Assembly (NCBI GenBank): GCA_963789785.1 | Contig: CAWBNC010000043.1 | Span: 124,001-188,000, forward strand | Origin: JAEULH01 sp963789785 | GTDB taxonomy: Bacteria; Pseudomonadota; Alphaproteobacteria; Rhodospirillales; Defluviicoccaceae | DNA: 64,000 nt | Direction of reading: 5' to 3' | In this document: in pieces, positions 21,185 to 30,210 of the stretch | Position numbering within the stretch: position 1 is the stretch's first letter | How the letters are laid out: each line of letters starts with the position of its first letter | The notes under the pieces: generated by a model | Seen by the model: the letters and a program-made list of their open reading frames with translations, nothing else | Databases searched by the model: none | What the model was told of the DNA's origin: nothing | Program-made: the position numbers and the translations under genes

Positions 21185-21853
21185 TCATCGCCCGAATTCG
21201 GCGCTTGCGGCTTCCGCCGCCGGCATTTCGGAGGTCGCCTCACTTCCGCTCCGTCTGGAGACCAGCGCATCGAGCTGACGCTGCATCTCGTTCAGTCGCG
21301 CGCGCAATTCGTTGATCTGCTTGTCGCCCTGCGGCGCGGCTTGCGCTTCCGTTCGCTCGGGGGTTGCCGGTTCATCGAGGTGGAACGGGCTGAACATTTT
21401 GACCGCCCGCTCGAACATCGCGAGCTGCTGCTTGCTCATTTCCTCAAAGGAGGTAAACGGATTGAGGCCGTCAAAAGCGCCGGCCATGTATTCGCGCATC
21501 TGCTCCTGATTGCGGGAGAAAGCCTGCATGCTGTGTTCGAGGTAGCGCGGGACGACAACCTGGAGGCTGTCGCCGTAGAAGCTGATGAGATTGCGTAGGA
21601 AGCTGACCGGCAGCATGCTCTGCCCCTTGGCTTCCTCTTCAACAATGATGTGGGTCAGTACCGACCGCGTGATGTCGTCGCCGCTGCGAGCGTCGTAAAC
21701 GGAGAAGTCGGCGCCGGCCTTGACCAGGTTGGCAAGGTAGTCGAGCGTCACGTAGCAGCTTGTGGCCGTGTTGTAGAGGCGACGATTGGCGTACTTCTTG
21801 ATTGTGATCTTGGCGCACGGGCCTGCCGGAGGCGCGTCGGTGCTCTCGCTCAT
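21185..21853 (-). CDS. phaR: polyhydroxyalkanoate synthesis repressor PhaR
   Basis: A 222-residue regulator that represses phasin and other PHA genes and binds PHA granules. The N-terminal PHB-accumulation domain has the family signature ITIKKYANRRLYNT, followed by the accumulation regulatory domain (LISFYGDSLQVVVPRYLE). The C-terminal third is low-complexity with a predicted coiled region. A 17-bp palindrome containing TGCAATGCA lies 70 bases upstream of the ATG and may be its own operator. No phasin gene is seen nearby. Confidence 0.95.
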   Translation of the reverse strand: MSESTDAPPAGPCAKITIKKYANRRLYNTATSCYVTLDYLANLVKAGADFSVYDARSGDDITRSVLTHIIVEEEAKGQSMLPVSFLRNLISFYGDSLQVVVPRYLEHSMQAFSRNQEQMREYMAGAFDGLNPFTSFEEMSKQQLAMFERAVKMFSPFHLDEPATPERTEAQAAPQGDKQINELRARLNEMQRQLDALVSRRSGSEATSEMPAAEAASAEFGR

Positions 21854-22252
21854 TCAGGGGGTGGCCTTTGCCCGGAGATCTAATGTCGAAAATATGCCCT
21901 CAGCATCCAGTATCGATCAAAAGATATTGCAATGCAATATGCGGACTTGGATGCGCGGATCCGGCTGAGCTTCCGCTCCGTCTCAGGCTACCGCCTGCTC
22001 GCTGAGCACTGCCATCCTGGTGCCGCCGCGCGGTCCGGGCGAGCGCTTGTCCACGCTCATCCGGGCGCGGGATGCCTTCATACGAGTCTTGAGGTTGCAG
22101 CCGGTGGGACGCGATCGGCGGCTGTTGGATGCCCCGAACGCCCGTCACCGAGCAGCATGCGGCACAGGCCGACCGCGAATGGCTTGGGACACCGCCTCCG
22201 CCTCAAGGTCGATGCGCCGTCAGCTCTGGTCTGGCGCCGGAGCCGGAGTCGT
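21854..22252. other. intergenic region upstream of phaR
   Basis: A 399-base gap between the phaR start and the 3' end of the mutase-like gene. It contains the palindrome at 21924-21940. Frames open across it read as arginine-rich, low-complexity sequence without domains, so I see no gene. Confidence 0.5.
21924..21940. promoter_or_regulatory. 17-bp palindrome upstream of phaR, candidate PhaR operator
   Basis: ATATTGCA-A-TGCAATAT is a perfect inverted repeat with a single central base. Its core TGCAATGCA matches a TGC-rich pattern (TGCRNYGCA) that I recall for rhizobial PhaR binding. It lies 71 bases before the phaR start codon. Autoregulation of phaR is known in related bacteria; binding here is inferred. 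Confidence 0.55.
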
Positions 22253-23749
22253 TCAGGCAGCCGGAAGCGATATAGCGCGCGGGCGGCTTCGCCGCGGCTC
22301 CCAGTCCGGCAGGGTCCGCTGAACCGCCCCCTTGCTGATCAGATCGAGGTGGAAATAGGATATTTCCTCGGTTCCGAGCAGGATGCTGTCGACGGCTTCC
22401 ACACCCTGCATGAAGGCATTGTCCTGGTTCGACGTCTCGTACTTCCAGCCGCCGAACCGGCCACGCGCGCGGATGTTGTTCTGCCGAAGCTGCGGCTCGA
22501 TCTCGTTGAGGAAACCGTCGCGCTCAAGGCAGGGAACCGGGTAGCCGTAGTTCAGCTTGCGGTACCAGCGCGAAACGATTTCCTGATCCGCTGTCAGCAG
22601 GGACGCGCGTAACGAGCGCTCGACGTCCGCGAGCAGCTCGCCCTCGTCAATGCGAACGTCCGGGGCGGCGCTGCATTCACACATGATCGACCAGTGCGGC
22701 CCATCCGGCGCGTTCGCGCGGGAGAAGTTGGAGATCACGGTGACACGGAAATAGGGTGCCGCCGGATCGGGAACGTATATCCAGTACTTGTCGCGCAGGA
22801 GGGCGGGCATCGTGCCGCGAATGCCGATACCGACGCTGTGCGTGCAGGAGTAGCGCAACGGCGTGGAACCGCGATGCAGCTTCGACCTCTGGGGCATCGC
22901 CCGCAAGAGTTCGGGCATCGGCGCGGTGGAGATCATGTGCTGGTAGCTCACCTGCAGGCCGCTCGCGAAGGTCGCGACGCGCTGATCGGGATCAACGGCC
23001 ACCAGCTGCTCCGACAGCGCGGTACGCTGCGTCGGGAGGCGATCGAACATCCTGCGCCATATTGAGCCAATGCCGCCGCGACGAGGATAAGGGAACGTCG
23101 TCGCGCCCACCCAGCCCGGATCGTCGCGCTGCGAGACGACATTCTCGACCAGTCTGGCGATATCGACCAGCGGCACATTCGCGTAGCGTGACCCGCTCTG
23201 ACGCTGGGTCCAGACCGTGGACATATCCGCAGCCGGGAAAGCCCACATCTTCTGATTGTAAGGCAGAAAAAACAGCTCGCAGAGCGTCTTGCCGAAATTC
23301 TCCTCCAGCCATTCGGCGAAATTGGCCGGCTGACGCCCGTTGCGAATGGTCAGCTGGCTGTCGACGAGATCCTTGAGACACCGAGCCAGATCCGTCGCGG
23401 GCAGATGACGGAGGTTGTGCTGGATGGGAAACGGGATGAATCGGTCCGCCATCCACACCCAGCTCTTGCGCGGATGCTGCAGCAGATCGGGGCCCATGAT
23501 GGTGGCCAGAACGGTATCGAAATAGTCATAGTGCGAGAAAATGATGTGACCGCCGAGATCCCAGGTGAAGCCCTCGGCGTCTGTGACCGATGCGGCCATC
23601 CCCCCCGGCAAGGCGCTCTTCTCGGTCAGCAGCCAATCGACGTCGGGGTTGATCAGCTGGCGATCGGCGAGCTCTTTAAGCCGCCATGCCGCGCCCAGAC
23701 CGGTTGGACCGGCGCCAACGATCAAAACATCCGTTTCCTGATGACGCAC
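22253..23749 (-). CDS. FAD-dependent UDP-galactopyranose mutase-like protein
   Basis: A 498-residue flavoprotein with an N-terminal Rossmann motif (VLIVGAGPTGLGAA) and the general architecture of UDP-galactopyranose mutase and protoporphyrinogen-oxidase-like proteins. PYNQKMWAFPA and FPYPRRGGIGSIW fit the mutase-like group. It could isomerise a nucleotide sugar for surface polysaccharide, but substrate is not provable from sequence. The GTG at 23749 has GGGGGA close upstream; a TTG at 23779 is a less likely start. It is divergent from cysD. Confidence 0.75.
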   Translation of the reverse strand: MRHQETDVLIVGAGPTGLGAAWRLKELADRQLINPDVDWLLTEKSALPGGMAASVTDAEGFTWDLGGHIIFSHYDYFDTVLATIMGPDLLQHPRKSWVWMADRFIPFPIQHNLRHLPATDLARCLKDLVDSQLTIRNGRQPANFAEWLEENFGKTLCELFFLPYNQKMWAFPAADMSTVWTQRQSGSRYANVPLVDIARLVENVVSQRDDPGWVGATTFPYPRRGGIGSIWRRMFDRLPTQRTALSEQLVAVDPDQRVATFASGLQVSYQHMISTAPMPELLRAMPQRSKLHRGSTPLRYSCTHSVGIGIRGTMPALLRDKYWIYVPDPAAPYFRVTVISNFSRANAPDGPHWSIMCECSAAPDVRIDEGELLADVERSLRASLLTADQEIVSRWYRKLNYGYPVPCLERDGFLNEIEPQLRQNNIRARGRFGGWKYETSNQDNAFMQGVEAVDSILLGTEEISYFHLDLISKGAVQRTLPDWEPRRSRPRAISLPAA

Positions 23750-24205
23750 GTTACGTCCCCCGTCCTCCGATATTGGCAAATACCCGACGGCTTGCCCCGT
23801 CGGATCCGTCGCCCGCTACGGGTGTATTCCAGCTTATCTTTCCCGCATGCGGCCGACGCGCTCCAATCGATCAAACTTTGTATATTTCAATAAGCGCGAA
23901 GAGCACAAACGTCGATGGAAGATTCTCGGCTTCGCTGCTGATCGCCGCGGCTTCTTGGCCTACGACGCAAAATTGCCACAGTTGGCCTCGAACCTTCAAG
24001 AGCGGTCTAGGGTTTCCGCAAGTTGTCGGGATCGCGCGAAATGGTGCAAGCGCCCGACCGCCCGACTGTGCGTTTCGAGACGCGACTGTGCGCTTTTTGT
24101 CGCGCCTGCGAGATGTTGCAGTGCACCGCTGGACAGCCGTTCGCAAATCCTGCTATCTGACGGACATCGGCGTCAGTAATTTCACTCTAGCACCCCGGAT
24201 CGGCG
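23750..24205. other. divergent intergenic region upstream of cysD
   Basis: A 456-base, relatively AT-rich gap between divergent genes. Open frames on both strands have no recognisable domain. It should contain promoters for both flanking genes. The only distinct structure is the pair of 10-base direct repeats at 24063-24092. Confidence 0.5.
24063..24092 (+). promoter_or_regulatory. 10-base direct repeats with 20-base period upstream of cysD
   Basis: CGACTGTGCG occurs at 24063-24072 and again at 24083-24092. The 20-base period is about two helical turns, as for sites bound by a dimer or tandem monomers on one face of DNA. It lies about 115 bases before cysD. The regulator is unknown. Confidence 0.35.
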
Positions 24206-25000
24206 ATGGATCATTTGGACGTCCTGGAGAGCAGGACGATTTACATTTTGCGCGAGGCCTTCAACCGAATCGACAAGCTCGCCATGCTGTGGTCGCTCGG
24301 CAAGGACTCCAACGCCATGGTCTGGATGGCCAAGAAAGCTTTCTTCGGTTACGTCCCATTTCCGCTCATTCACATCGACACCGGCAAAAAGTTTCCGGAG
24401 ATGTACGCGTTCCGGGAGCGCTACGCGCGCGAGTGGACGCTCGACTTAAGGGTCGGCGACTGCCCGCCGGTGGAAGAGATGGACCCGACGCTGCCGCCCG
24501 CAGCACGCTCGGCGGCGCGCAAGACCGCAGGATTGAGGGCGATGCTCGATCGGGAAGGCTACGACGGCGTCATCGCCGGCATCCGCCGCGACGAGGAAGG
24601 CACGAGGGCGAAGGAGCGCGTGTTCTCGCCGCGCGGACAGCATAACACTTGGGACTTCCGCGACCAGCCGCCCGAGTTCTGGGACCAGTTCAAGACGGAT
24701 TTCGCGCCCGGCACGCACCTGCGCGTGCATCCGATCCTGCACTGGACCGAGATCGACATCTGGCGCTACACGCAGCGAGAGAACATCCCGATCGTCGATC
24801 TCTATTTCGCCAAGAACGGCAAGCGATATCGCTCGCTCGGCGACAAGGATATCACCTCCCCCGTCGACAGCACCGCGAGCACCTTCGACGAGATCATCGC
24901 CGAGCTCAAGCAGACGAAGATCGCGGAGCGGTCCGGCCGGGCCATGGATCACGAGAGCGAAGACGCCTTCGAGCGGCTGCGCGCAGACGGCTATATGTAA
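24206..25000 (+). CDS. cysD: sulfate adenylyltransferase subunit 2
   Basis: A 264-residue PP-loop ATP pyrophosphatase that makes adenosine 5'-phosphosulfate from ATP and sulfate with CysN. The PP-loop reads SLGKDSNAM near residue 30, and the C-terminal RAMDHESEDAFERLRADGYM block is typical of CysD/NodP. The stop is followed after one base by the cysNC ATG. Next to polysaccharide genes, such a pair often supplies PAPS for sulfation (compare NodPQ), though assimilatory sulfate reduction is also possible. Confidence 0.95.
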   Translation: MDHLDVLESRTIYILREAFNRIDKLAMLWSLGKDSNAMVWMAKKAFFGYVPFPLIHIDTGKKFPEMYAFRERYAREWTLDLRVGDCPPVEEMDPTLPPAARSAARKTAGLRAMLDREGYDGVIAGIRRDEEGTRAKERVFSPRGQHNTWDFRDQPPEFWDQFKTDFAPGTHLRVHPILHWTEIDIWRYTQRENIPIVDLYFAKNGKRYRSLGDKDITSPVDSTASTFDEIIAELKQTKIAERSGRAMDHESEDAFERLRADGYM

Positions 25001-25001
25001 A

Positions 25002-26897
25002 ATGAAAGACGTTTCCACCTTTCCCGTGCAGTCCAATTTGCCTCTGAAAATCGTGATTGTCGGACATGTCGATCACGGCAAATCGTCCCTGATCGGGCGC
25101 CTGTTCCACGACACCGGATCGCTCCCCGACGGCAAGGTCGAGGCGATCAGGGCCATGTGCGAGCGCCGCGGGATGCCCTTCGAGTACGCGTTCCTTATGG
25201 ATGCGCTTAAGGCCGAGCGCGATCAGGGCATCACCATCGATGTTTCGCATATCCATTTCCGCACGACCCATCGCGAGTACGTCCTCATCGACGCGCCCGG
25301 ACATCGCGAATTCATCAAGAACATGGTCACCGGCGCGGCCCAGGCCGACGCGGCGATCCTCGTGGTTGACGGCCGCGATGGCGTGCAAGAGCAGACCCGG
25401 CGGCACGCCTACCTTCTGCACCTGCTCGGCATCCAGCAGGTCATCGTCGCGATCAACAAGATGGACCTGGTCGAGTTCGGCGAAGCGCGCTTCCAGAAAG
25501 TCGCGATTGACGTTCGCGATTATCTCGCGGGGCTCGGGATCGACCTGCAACACACCCAGATCATCCCGGTTTCGGCCCGGGAGGGTGACAACATCGTCAA
25601 TGCGTCGACGAAAATGGACTGGTACGAGGGAAACACCCTCGCCACCGCGCTTGATGATTTCCAGCCGCCGCTGGCGCCGCTCGATCTCGCCCTGCGCTTT
25701 CCCATCCAGGACGTTTACAAGTTCGACGAACGACGCATCCTTGCCGGCCGCATCGAGAGCGGCCATCTCCGCCGCGGCGACGTGCTGCTGTTCTCGCCGT
25801 CGGGCAAGACCGCGCGGGTATCGTCAATCGAGGCGTGGAACGCGAAGGAGCCGGTTCTGGCGGTGCGCGCCGGCCAATCGGTCGGCGTCACCCTCGACGA
25901 GCAACTCTTCGTCGAGCGCGGCGACGTCGCCAGCCTTCTGACCAATCCGCCGATGCTGACCAACGTCTTCCGCGGTCGGCTGTTCTGGCTGGGTCGTCAT
26001 CCGCTGACAGCCGGCAATCGCTATAAGATGAAGCTCTGCAACGCGGAGTTCCCGGTCGAGGTCGAGAAGATCGAGAAGGTCATCGACGTCAGCGACCTTG
26101 GCATTTCCTCAGGCGACAGTGTCGAACGCAATGCGGTGGGCGAAGTCGTCTTCCGCGCCCGGCGCCAGATCGCGCTCGATCCGTTCGAGAACAACATGGT
26201 TACCGGCCGCTTCGTCCTGGTCGAAGACTACGACATCGTCGGCGGCGGCCTGATCAGCATGGACGGCTACGCCGACCAGCGCGCCGGCCAGACCATTCGC
26301 GCGACCAACATCTTCCGCGTCGAACACCGTGTTCCGGAGGAGGAGCGGTGGCGCCACAACGGCCACCGCGGCGGCGTACTGTGGATGACCGGTCTCTCGG
26401 GTGCCGGCAAGTCGACGTTGGCGTTCTCGCTCGAGCAGTACCTGTTCCGCAAGGGCTACCAGGTTTACGTGCTCGACGGCGATAACATCCGCCACGGCCT
26501 GTGCTCCGATCTCGGCTTCTCGCCGGAGGACCGGGTCGAGAACATCCGCCGCGTCGGTCATGCCGCGGCGCTGTTCGCCCGTGCCGGTTTCCTGGTTCTC
26601 ACCGCCTTCATTTCGCCGTACCGCTCCGACCGCGACCGAGTGCGGGCGCTGGCGCCGGAGATCTTTCACGAGGTCCACGTCGACGCGGATCTTTCGACGT
26701 GCGAGGAGCGCGATCCGAAAGGCCTCTACGCCAAGGCGCGGCGTGGCGAGATCGACGACTTCACCGGTGTCTCGGCCCCGTATGAGCCGCCGGTGATGGC
26801 CGAACTGAAGATCGACACGACGCACAACTCCGTTGAGGAGTCGGTAGCACTTCTGAGCGACTATATCGCGAAGAATTTCGCGATCACGGCCCACTAG
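25002..26897 (+). CDS. cysNC: bifunctional sulfate adenylyltransferase subunit 1 / APS kinase
   Basis: A 631-residue fusion. Residues to about 440 form the CysN GTPase (GHVDHGKS near 21, DAPGHREF, NKMD), which drives APS synthesis with CysD. Residues from about 450 form APS kinase, with P-loop GLSGAGKS near 464 and FISPYRSDRDRVR, which phosphorylates APS to PAPS. The fused NodQ-like form, rather than separate CysN, favours PAPS production. The TAG stop codon lies within the left end of the MITE-like element at 26894. Confidence 0.96.
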   Translation: MKDVSTFPVQSNLPLKIVIVGHVDHGKSSLIGRLFHDTGSLPDGKVEAIRAMCERRGMPFEYAFLMDALKAERDQGITIDVSHIHFRTTHREYVLIDAPGHREFIKNMVTGAAQADAAILVVDGRDGVQEQTRRHAYLLHLLGIQQVIVAINKMDLVEFGEARFQKVAIDVRDYLAGLGIDLQHTQIIPVSAREGDNIVNASTKMDWYEGNTLATALDDFQPPLAPLDLALRFPIQDVYKFDERRILAGRIESGHLRRGDVLLFSPSGKTARVSSIEAWNAKEPVLAVRAGQSVGVTLDEQLFVERGDVASLLTNPPMLTNVFRGRLFWLGRHPLTAGNRYKMKLCNAEFPVEVEKIEKVIDVSDLGISSGDSVERNAVGEVVFRARRQIALDPFENNMVTGRFVLVEDYDIVGGGLISMDGYADQRAGQTIRATNIFRVEHRVPEEERWRHNGHRGGVLWMTGLSGAGKSTLAFSLEQYLFRKGYQVYVLDGDNIRHGLCSDLGFSPEDRVENIRRVGHAAALFARAGFLVLTAFISPYRSDRDRVRALAPEIFHEVHVDADLSTCEERDPKGLYAKARRGEIDDFTGVSAPYEPPVMAELKIDTTHNSVEESVALLSDYIAKNFAITAH

Positions 26898-26906
26898 TGG
26901 TCTGAT

Positions 26907-26934
26907 CCTGACGCTTAAGTCTTGAAGCGTCAGG
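26907..26934. terminator. hairpin after cysNC, possible terminator
   Basis: CCTGACGCTT is followed after 8 bases by its exact reverse complement AAGCGTCAGG, only 9 bases past the cysNC stop. It is followed by TAAATTAG rather than a clean T-run, so intrinsic termination is plausible but not certain. It lies inside the MITE-like element. Confidence 0.4.
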
Positions 26935-26969
26935 TAAATTAGCCCACCGTATCATATTAATCCTCTGAT

Positions 26970-27015
26970 GGTTCGATCCAGCTGACGAATGGGTTTCATC
27001 CGTCAGCATCGAACC
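26970..27015. repeat. long stem-loop within the MITE-like element
   Basis: GGTTCGAT(CCA)GCTGACG pairs with CGTCAGCATCGAACC, giving a 15-bp stem with a 3-base bulge and a loop around ATGGGTTTC. It forms the right half of the 127-bp element upstream of manC. Confidence 0.5.
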
Positions 27016-27131
27016 ACTAGGGCACGCTGTGCGGCACTGGACCGCGGAGGCGATGCTTCAGCACGCTGTATCAGATCGGCCCTGCGCTTTAAGATAATCC
27101 CACGGAAGGCAGGTTGATCGAGGAGAACGAC

Positions 27132-28571
27132 ATGGCGGCAGCCGTCCACCCGGTCATTCTATCCGGCGGTACCGGAACCCGGCTGTGGCCGCTGTCGCGG
27201 ACGCTCCGGCCGAAGCAGCTTCTGCAGCTCACCTCCGAGCGCAGCATGCTGCAGGAGACGGTTGCGCGGGTGTGCGGCGAGGGGTTCGCGTCGCCGACCA
27301 TTCTGTGCAACGACGAGCATCGTTTTCTCATCGCCGAACAGCTCCGCGATCTCGATTGTCAGCCGCGCGCACTCGTGCTCGAGCCGATCGGCCGCAACAC
27401 GGCGCCGGCGGCGACCGTGGCCGCGCTGATGCTGGCCGAGGCCGATCCGCAGGCGGTCATGCTGCTCTTGCCATCGGATCACCGGATCGGCGACGTGCTC
27501 GGCTTTCATCAGGCGGTGGATACGGCCGCCGCCGCGGCCCGGCAGGGCGCGCTCGTCACCTTCGGCATTCCTGCGAGCAGCCCCGAGATCGGCTACGGTT
27601 ATATCCGTCGGGGTACGCCGCTCGATGGCGTGCCGGGTTGCTTCCGCATCGACCGCTTCATCGAGAAGCCCGATCTGGAGACAGCCCGGACCTACGTCGG
27701 AAATCCGGACTACGCGTGGAACAGCGGCATGTTCGTGTTTCGCGTCGACACCTTCATCGACGAGGTGCGCCGCCTCGCGCCGGAAATGCTTGAGCTGTGC
27801 GAGGCCGCGCTGGCGGGCGCCGTAGCCGACAGCGACTTCCTTCGCCTCGCCCAGGGCCCGTTTACCGCCATCAAGGGCGAATCCATCGACTACGCGGTGA
27901 TGGAGCACACCCAGAAAGGCGCGATCGTGCCGGCGGAGATGGAGTGGAACGACGTCGGCTCGTGGTCGGCGTTGTGGGACATCAGCCCGCACGACCCAGC
28001 CGGCAACGTCATCATGGGCGACGCCCTCACCCTGGACGCCAGCAACTGCTACATCCGCGCCGACGGCAACCTGATCGCCGCGCTGGGCATCGACAATCTC
28101 ATCGTCATTGCCACCGACGACTGCGTTCTCGTCGCCGCCAAGGACCGGGCGCAGGACGTCAAGAAGATCGTCGAAGCGGTGGAGCGGGCCGGACGTTCCG
28201 AGCACTACGTCCACCGCAGGGTCTTCCGGCCCTGGGGCTGGTATCGTCTGATCAACGCCGGCGACCGGTTCCAGGTGAAGGAAATCCTGGTCAACCCCGG
28301 CCAGCGCCTCAGTTGCCAAATGCACCATCATCGCGCGGAGCATTGGGTCGTGGTCAGCGGCACCGCGCTGGTGAACAAGGGCAACGAGAACTTCTACCTC
28401 ACCGAGGACCAGTCGACCTACATTCCCCACGCGACCCGTCACTCTTTGGAGAACCCGGGCAAAATCGCGCTCAGGATGATCGAGGTGCAGTCCGGCGGCT
28501 ACCTCGGCGAGGACGACATCATCCGCTTCGACGACATCTACGGCCGCGCCCCCGCCATCGCCGGGAAGTAG
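27132..28571 (+). CDS. manC: mannose-1-phosphate guanylyltransferase / mannose-6-phosphate isomerase
   Basis: A 479-residue type II bifunctional enzyme that makes GDP-mannose for polysaccharides. The N-terminal pyrophosphorylase motif GGTGTRLWPLSR and FIEKP are present; the C-terminal cupin domain holds the isomerase signatures QMHHHRAEHW and YIPHATRHSLENPG. The ATG at 27132 has AGGAG six bases upstream. It supports a surface-polysaccharide role for this region, together with the mutase-like gene and cysDNC. Confidence 0.95.
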   Translation: MAAAVHPVILSGGTGTRLWPLSRTLRPKQLLQLTSERSMLQETVARVCGEGFASPTILCNDEHRFLIAEQLRDLDCQPRALVLEPIGRNTAPAATVAALMLAEADPQAVMLLLPSDHRIGDVLGFHQAVDTAAAAARQGALVTFGIPASSPEIGYGYIRRGTPLDGVPGCFRIDRFIEKPDLETARTYVGNPDYAWNSGMFVFRVDTFIDEVRRLAPEMLELCEAALAGAVADSDFLRLAQGPFTAIKGESIDYAVMEHTQKGAIVPAEMEWNDVGSWSALWDISPHDPAGNVIMGDALTLDASNCYIRADGNLIAALGIDNLIVIATDDCVLVAAKDRAQDVKKIVEAVERAGRSEHYVHRRVFRPWGWYRLINAGDRFQVKEILVNPGQRLSCQMHHHRAEHWVVVSGTALVNKGNENFYLTEDQSTYIPHATRHSLENPGKIALRMIEVQSGGYLGEDDIIRFDDIYGRAPAIAGK

Positions 28572-28712
28572 GGCCCGCCGACCCGCCTCCGCCGCGCGGC
28601 ACTCAAAGTCGTTCGCAAATTCCGGTTGTTGCCGTACACTTACGCCGATTTTCTTACGCGGCGGATGCTTAGAGGCTCCGTCCGCGTGAACGGCAACGGC
28701 AGGGAGCGCGGG

Positions 28713-30113
28713 ATGGAGCCGGCGTCGCTATCCGAGAAGGTGGGCGTCTGGGTCAATCGTCTTGACCAGATCGTCTCCGGCGAGATTCTCACCCCGGCCC
28801 ATCTCGCCCAGGCCCCGGCGATCATGGCGACCCTGCTCGTGGCCTCGATCGCAGCGAGGCTGGTCGAGCCGTGGCTGCGGCGACTGCTCGCCGGGGTCGC
28901 CGTCGACCGCATGCAGGAGGAGTTCTACCTCAACAACATTCTGCCGCTGAGCCTGCCGACGATCTGGACCATCGGCCTGTGGGCGACCAGCATCGCCGCC
29001 GACCGGTTCGGCTGGCCCAGCGACCTCGTCGTCATCGCGATCAAGCTCGCCGTCGCCTGGCTGATCATCCGCTTCGCCTCGGCGATGGTGAGCAGCGCCG
29101 TGGTCGGCCGAATCGTCGCCGTGCTCATCTGGACGGTCGCGGCGCTGAGCATCCTCGGCGTGTCGGAGCCTCTGGTCGCCGAACTCGACGCCATTCGCTT
29201 TACCCTCGGCGGCCAGCGCGTCTCGGTGCTGGCCGTCCTCGAGGGGCTGCTGACGATGGTGATCCTGATGTGGCTCTCCATCGTCATCGGCCGGTTTGTC
29301 GCCCGCCGCATCGAGAGGGTCACCGACCTGACGCCGAGCGCGCGGGTGCTGTTCGGCAAGGTCTCGACCATCGTCCTGATCAGCATCGCCTTCGTTCTCT
29401 CGCTGGGCGTCGTCGGCATCGATCTGACCGCGCTCGCCGTCTTCACCGGCGCGGTCGGCGTCGGCATCGGCTTCGGCCTGCAGAAGTCCGTCGCCAACCT
29501 GTTCGCCGGGATCATCCTGTTGCTGGACAAGTCCATCAAGCCGGGGGACATCATCGAGGTCGGCGGCACCTACGGCTGGGTCTCGGCGCTGGGCGCCCGC
29601 TACGTCGAGGTGGAAACCCGCGACGGCACCCAGTTCCTCATCCCCAACGAGGACATCATCACCCAGCGGGTATTCAACTGGACGCACCAGCACGACCAGG
29701 TGCGCCTCAAGGTGCGCGTCCGGGTCGCCTTTGGTACCGACCTGAGGCTGACGCTCAAGCTGATGCGGGAAGCGGCGGATCGGCCGCCTCGGGTGCTGAA
29801 GGTGCCGGCGCCCAACCCGGTCCTTCTCGGCTTCGGCGAGAACGGGGTCGACCTGGAGCTCCGCTTCTGGATCGCCGACGTGCAGAACGGCATCCACAAC
29901 ATCTCGAGCGACATGATGCTGGAGATCTGGGATCTCTTCCGCGAGCACGGCGTCCAGGTGCCGCTGCCCCAGCGGGTCGTACATTTTGTTAAAAAAGGCA
30001 ACACGCCAACCGACAATTCGCCGGCCGAGTGGCCGCCGCCCGAGATTCCAGCGGCCGAGGGGGGAACGATGCCTTTGGGTCGCGGAGGGTCGTCCGGACG
30101 CTCCGACACCTGA
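28713..30113 (+). CDS. MscS-family mechanosensitive channel
   Basis: A 466-residue membrane protein with about six N-terminal hydrophobic segments, then the conserved MscS pore region (GAVGVGIGFGLQKSVANLFAG is its core, truncated here to the glycine-rich motif GVGIGFGLQK) and beta domain (KPGDIIEVGG). It releases solutes on hypo-osmotic shock. The ATG at 28713 follows AGGGAG; the frame is open to a TTG at 28626. The C-terminal 35 residues are proline-rich and likely disordered. Confidence 0.9.
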   Translation: MEPASLSEKVGVWVNRLDQIVSGEILTPAHLAQAPAIMATLLVASIAARLVEPWLRRLLAGVAVDRMQEEFYLNNILPLSLPTIWTIGLWATSIAADRFGWPSDLVVIAIKLAVAWLIIRFASAMVSSAVVGRIVAVLIWTVAALSILGVSEPLVAELDAIRFTLGGQRVSVLAVLEGLLTMVILMWLSIVIGRFVARRIERVTDLTPSARVLFGKVSTIVLISIAFVLSLGVVGIDLTALAVFTGAVGVGIGFGLQKSVANLFAGIILLLDKSIKPGDIIEVGGTYGWVSALGARYVEVETRDGTQFLIPNEDIITQRVFNWTHQHDQVRLKVRVRVAFGTDLRLTLKLMREAADRPPRVLKVPAPNPVLLGFGENGVDLELRFWIADVQNGIHNISSDMMLEIWDLFREHGVQVPLPQRVVHFVKKGNTPTDNSPAEWPPPEIPAAEGGTMPLGRGGSSGRSDT

Positions 30114-30210
30114 AAAGGCCGGCGCGCCCCATGCTTTTCGCCTGCATTGCGCATACCTTATCGGCGGTCGGATGTTCGTGCACTCTGCGCTCAGGTCGAC
30201 CCACATGGAT

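Larger units (their letters stand above)
26894..27020. mobile_element. 127-bp MITE-like element with terminal inverted repeats
   Basis: The element begins CTAGTGGTCTGAT and ends with the inverse ATCGAACCACTAG; 8 terminal bases match perfectly and the match extends with two mismatches. It contains two strong inverted repeats. No coding sequence. It overlaps the cysNC stop codon and fills most of the gap before manC. No second copy was found here, so mobility is inferred only from structure. Confidence 0.5.

Noticed and set aside
21941..22252. Short open frames between the phaR palindrome and the mutase-like gene
   Set aside because: Arginine-rich translations with no domain and no good ribosome binding site; both strands look non-coding.
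23847..24179. Open frame upstream of cysD
   Set aside because: Cysteine- and arginine-rich without similarity, in a divergent promoter region, with another frame open on the opposite strand.
28728..30206. Minus-strand open frame of 492 codons opposite mscS
   Set aside because: Composition is dominated by Asp, Arg, Gly and His as expected for antisense of a high-GC membrane gene.
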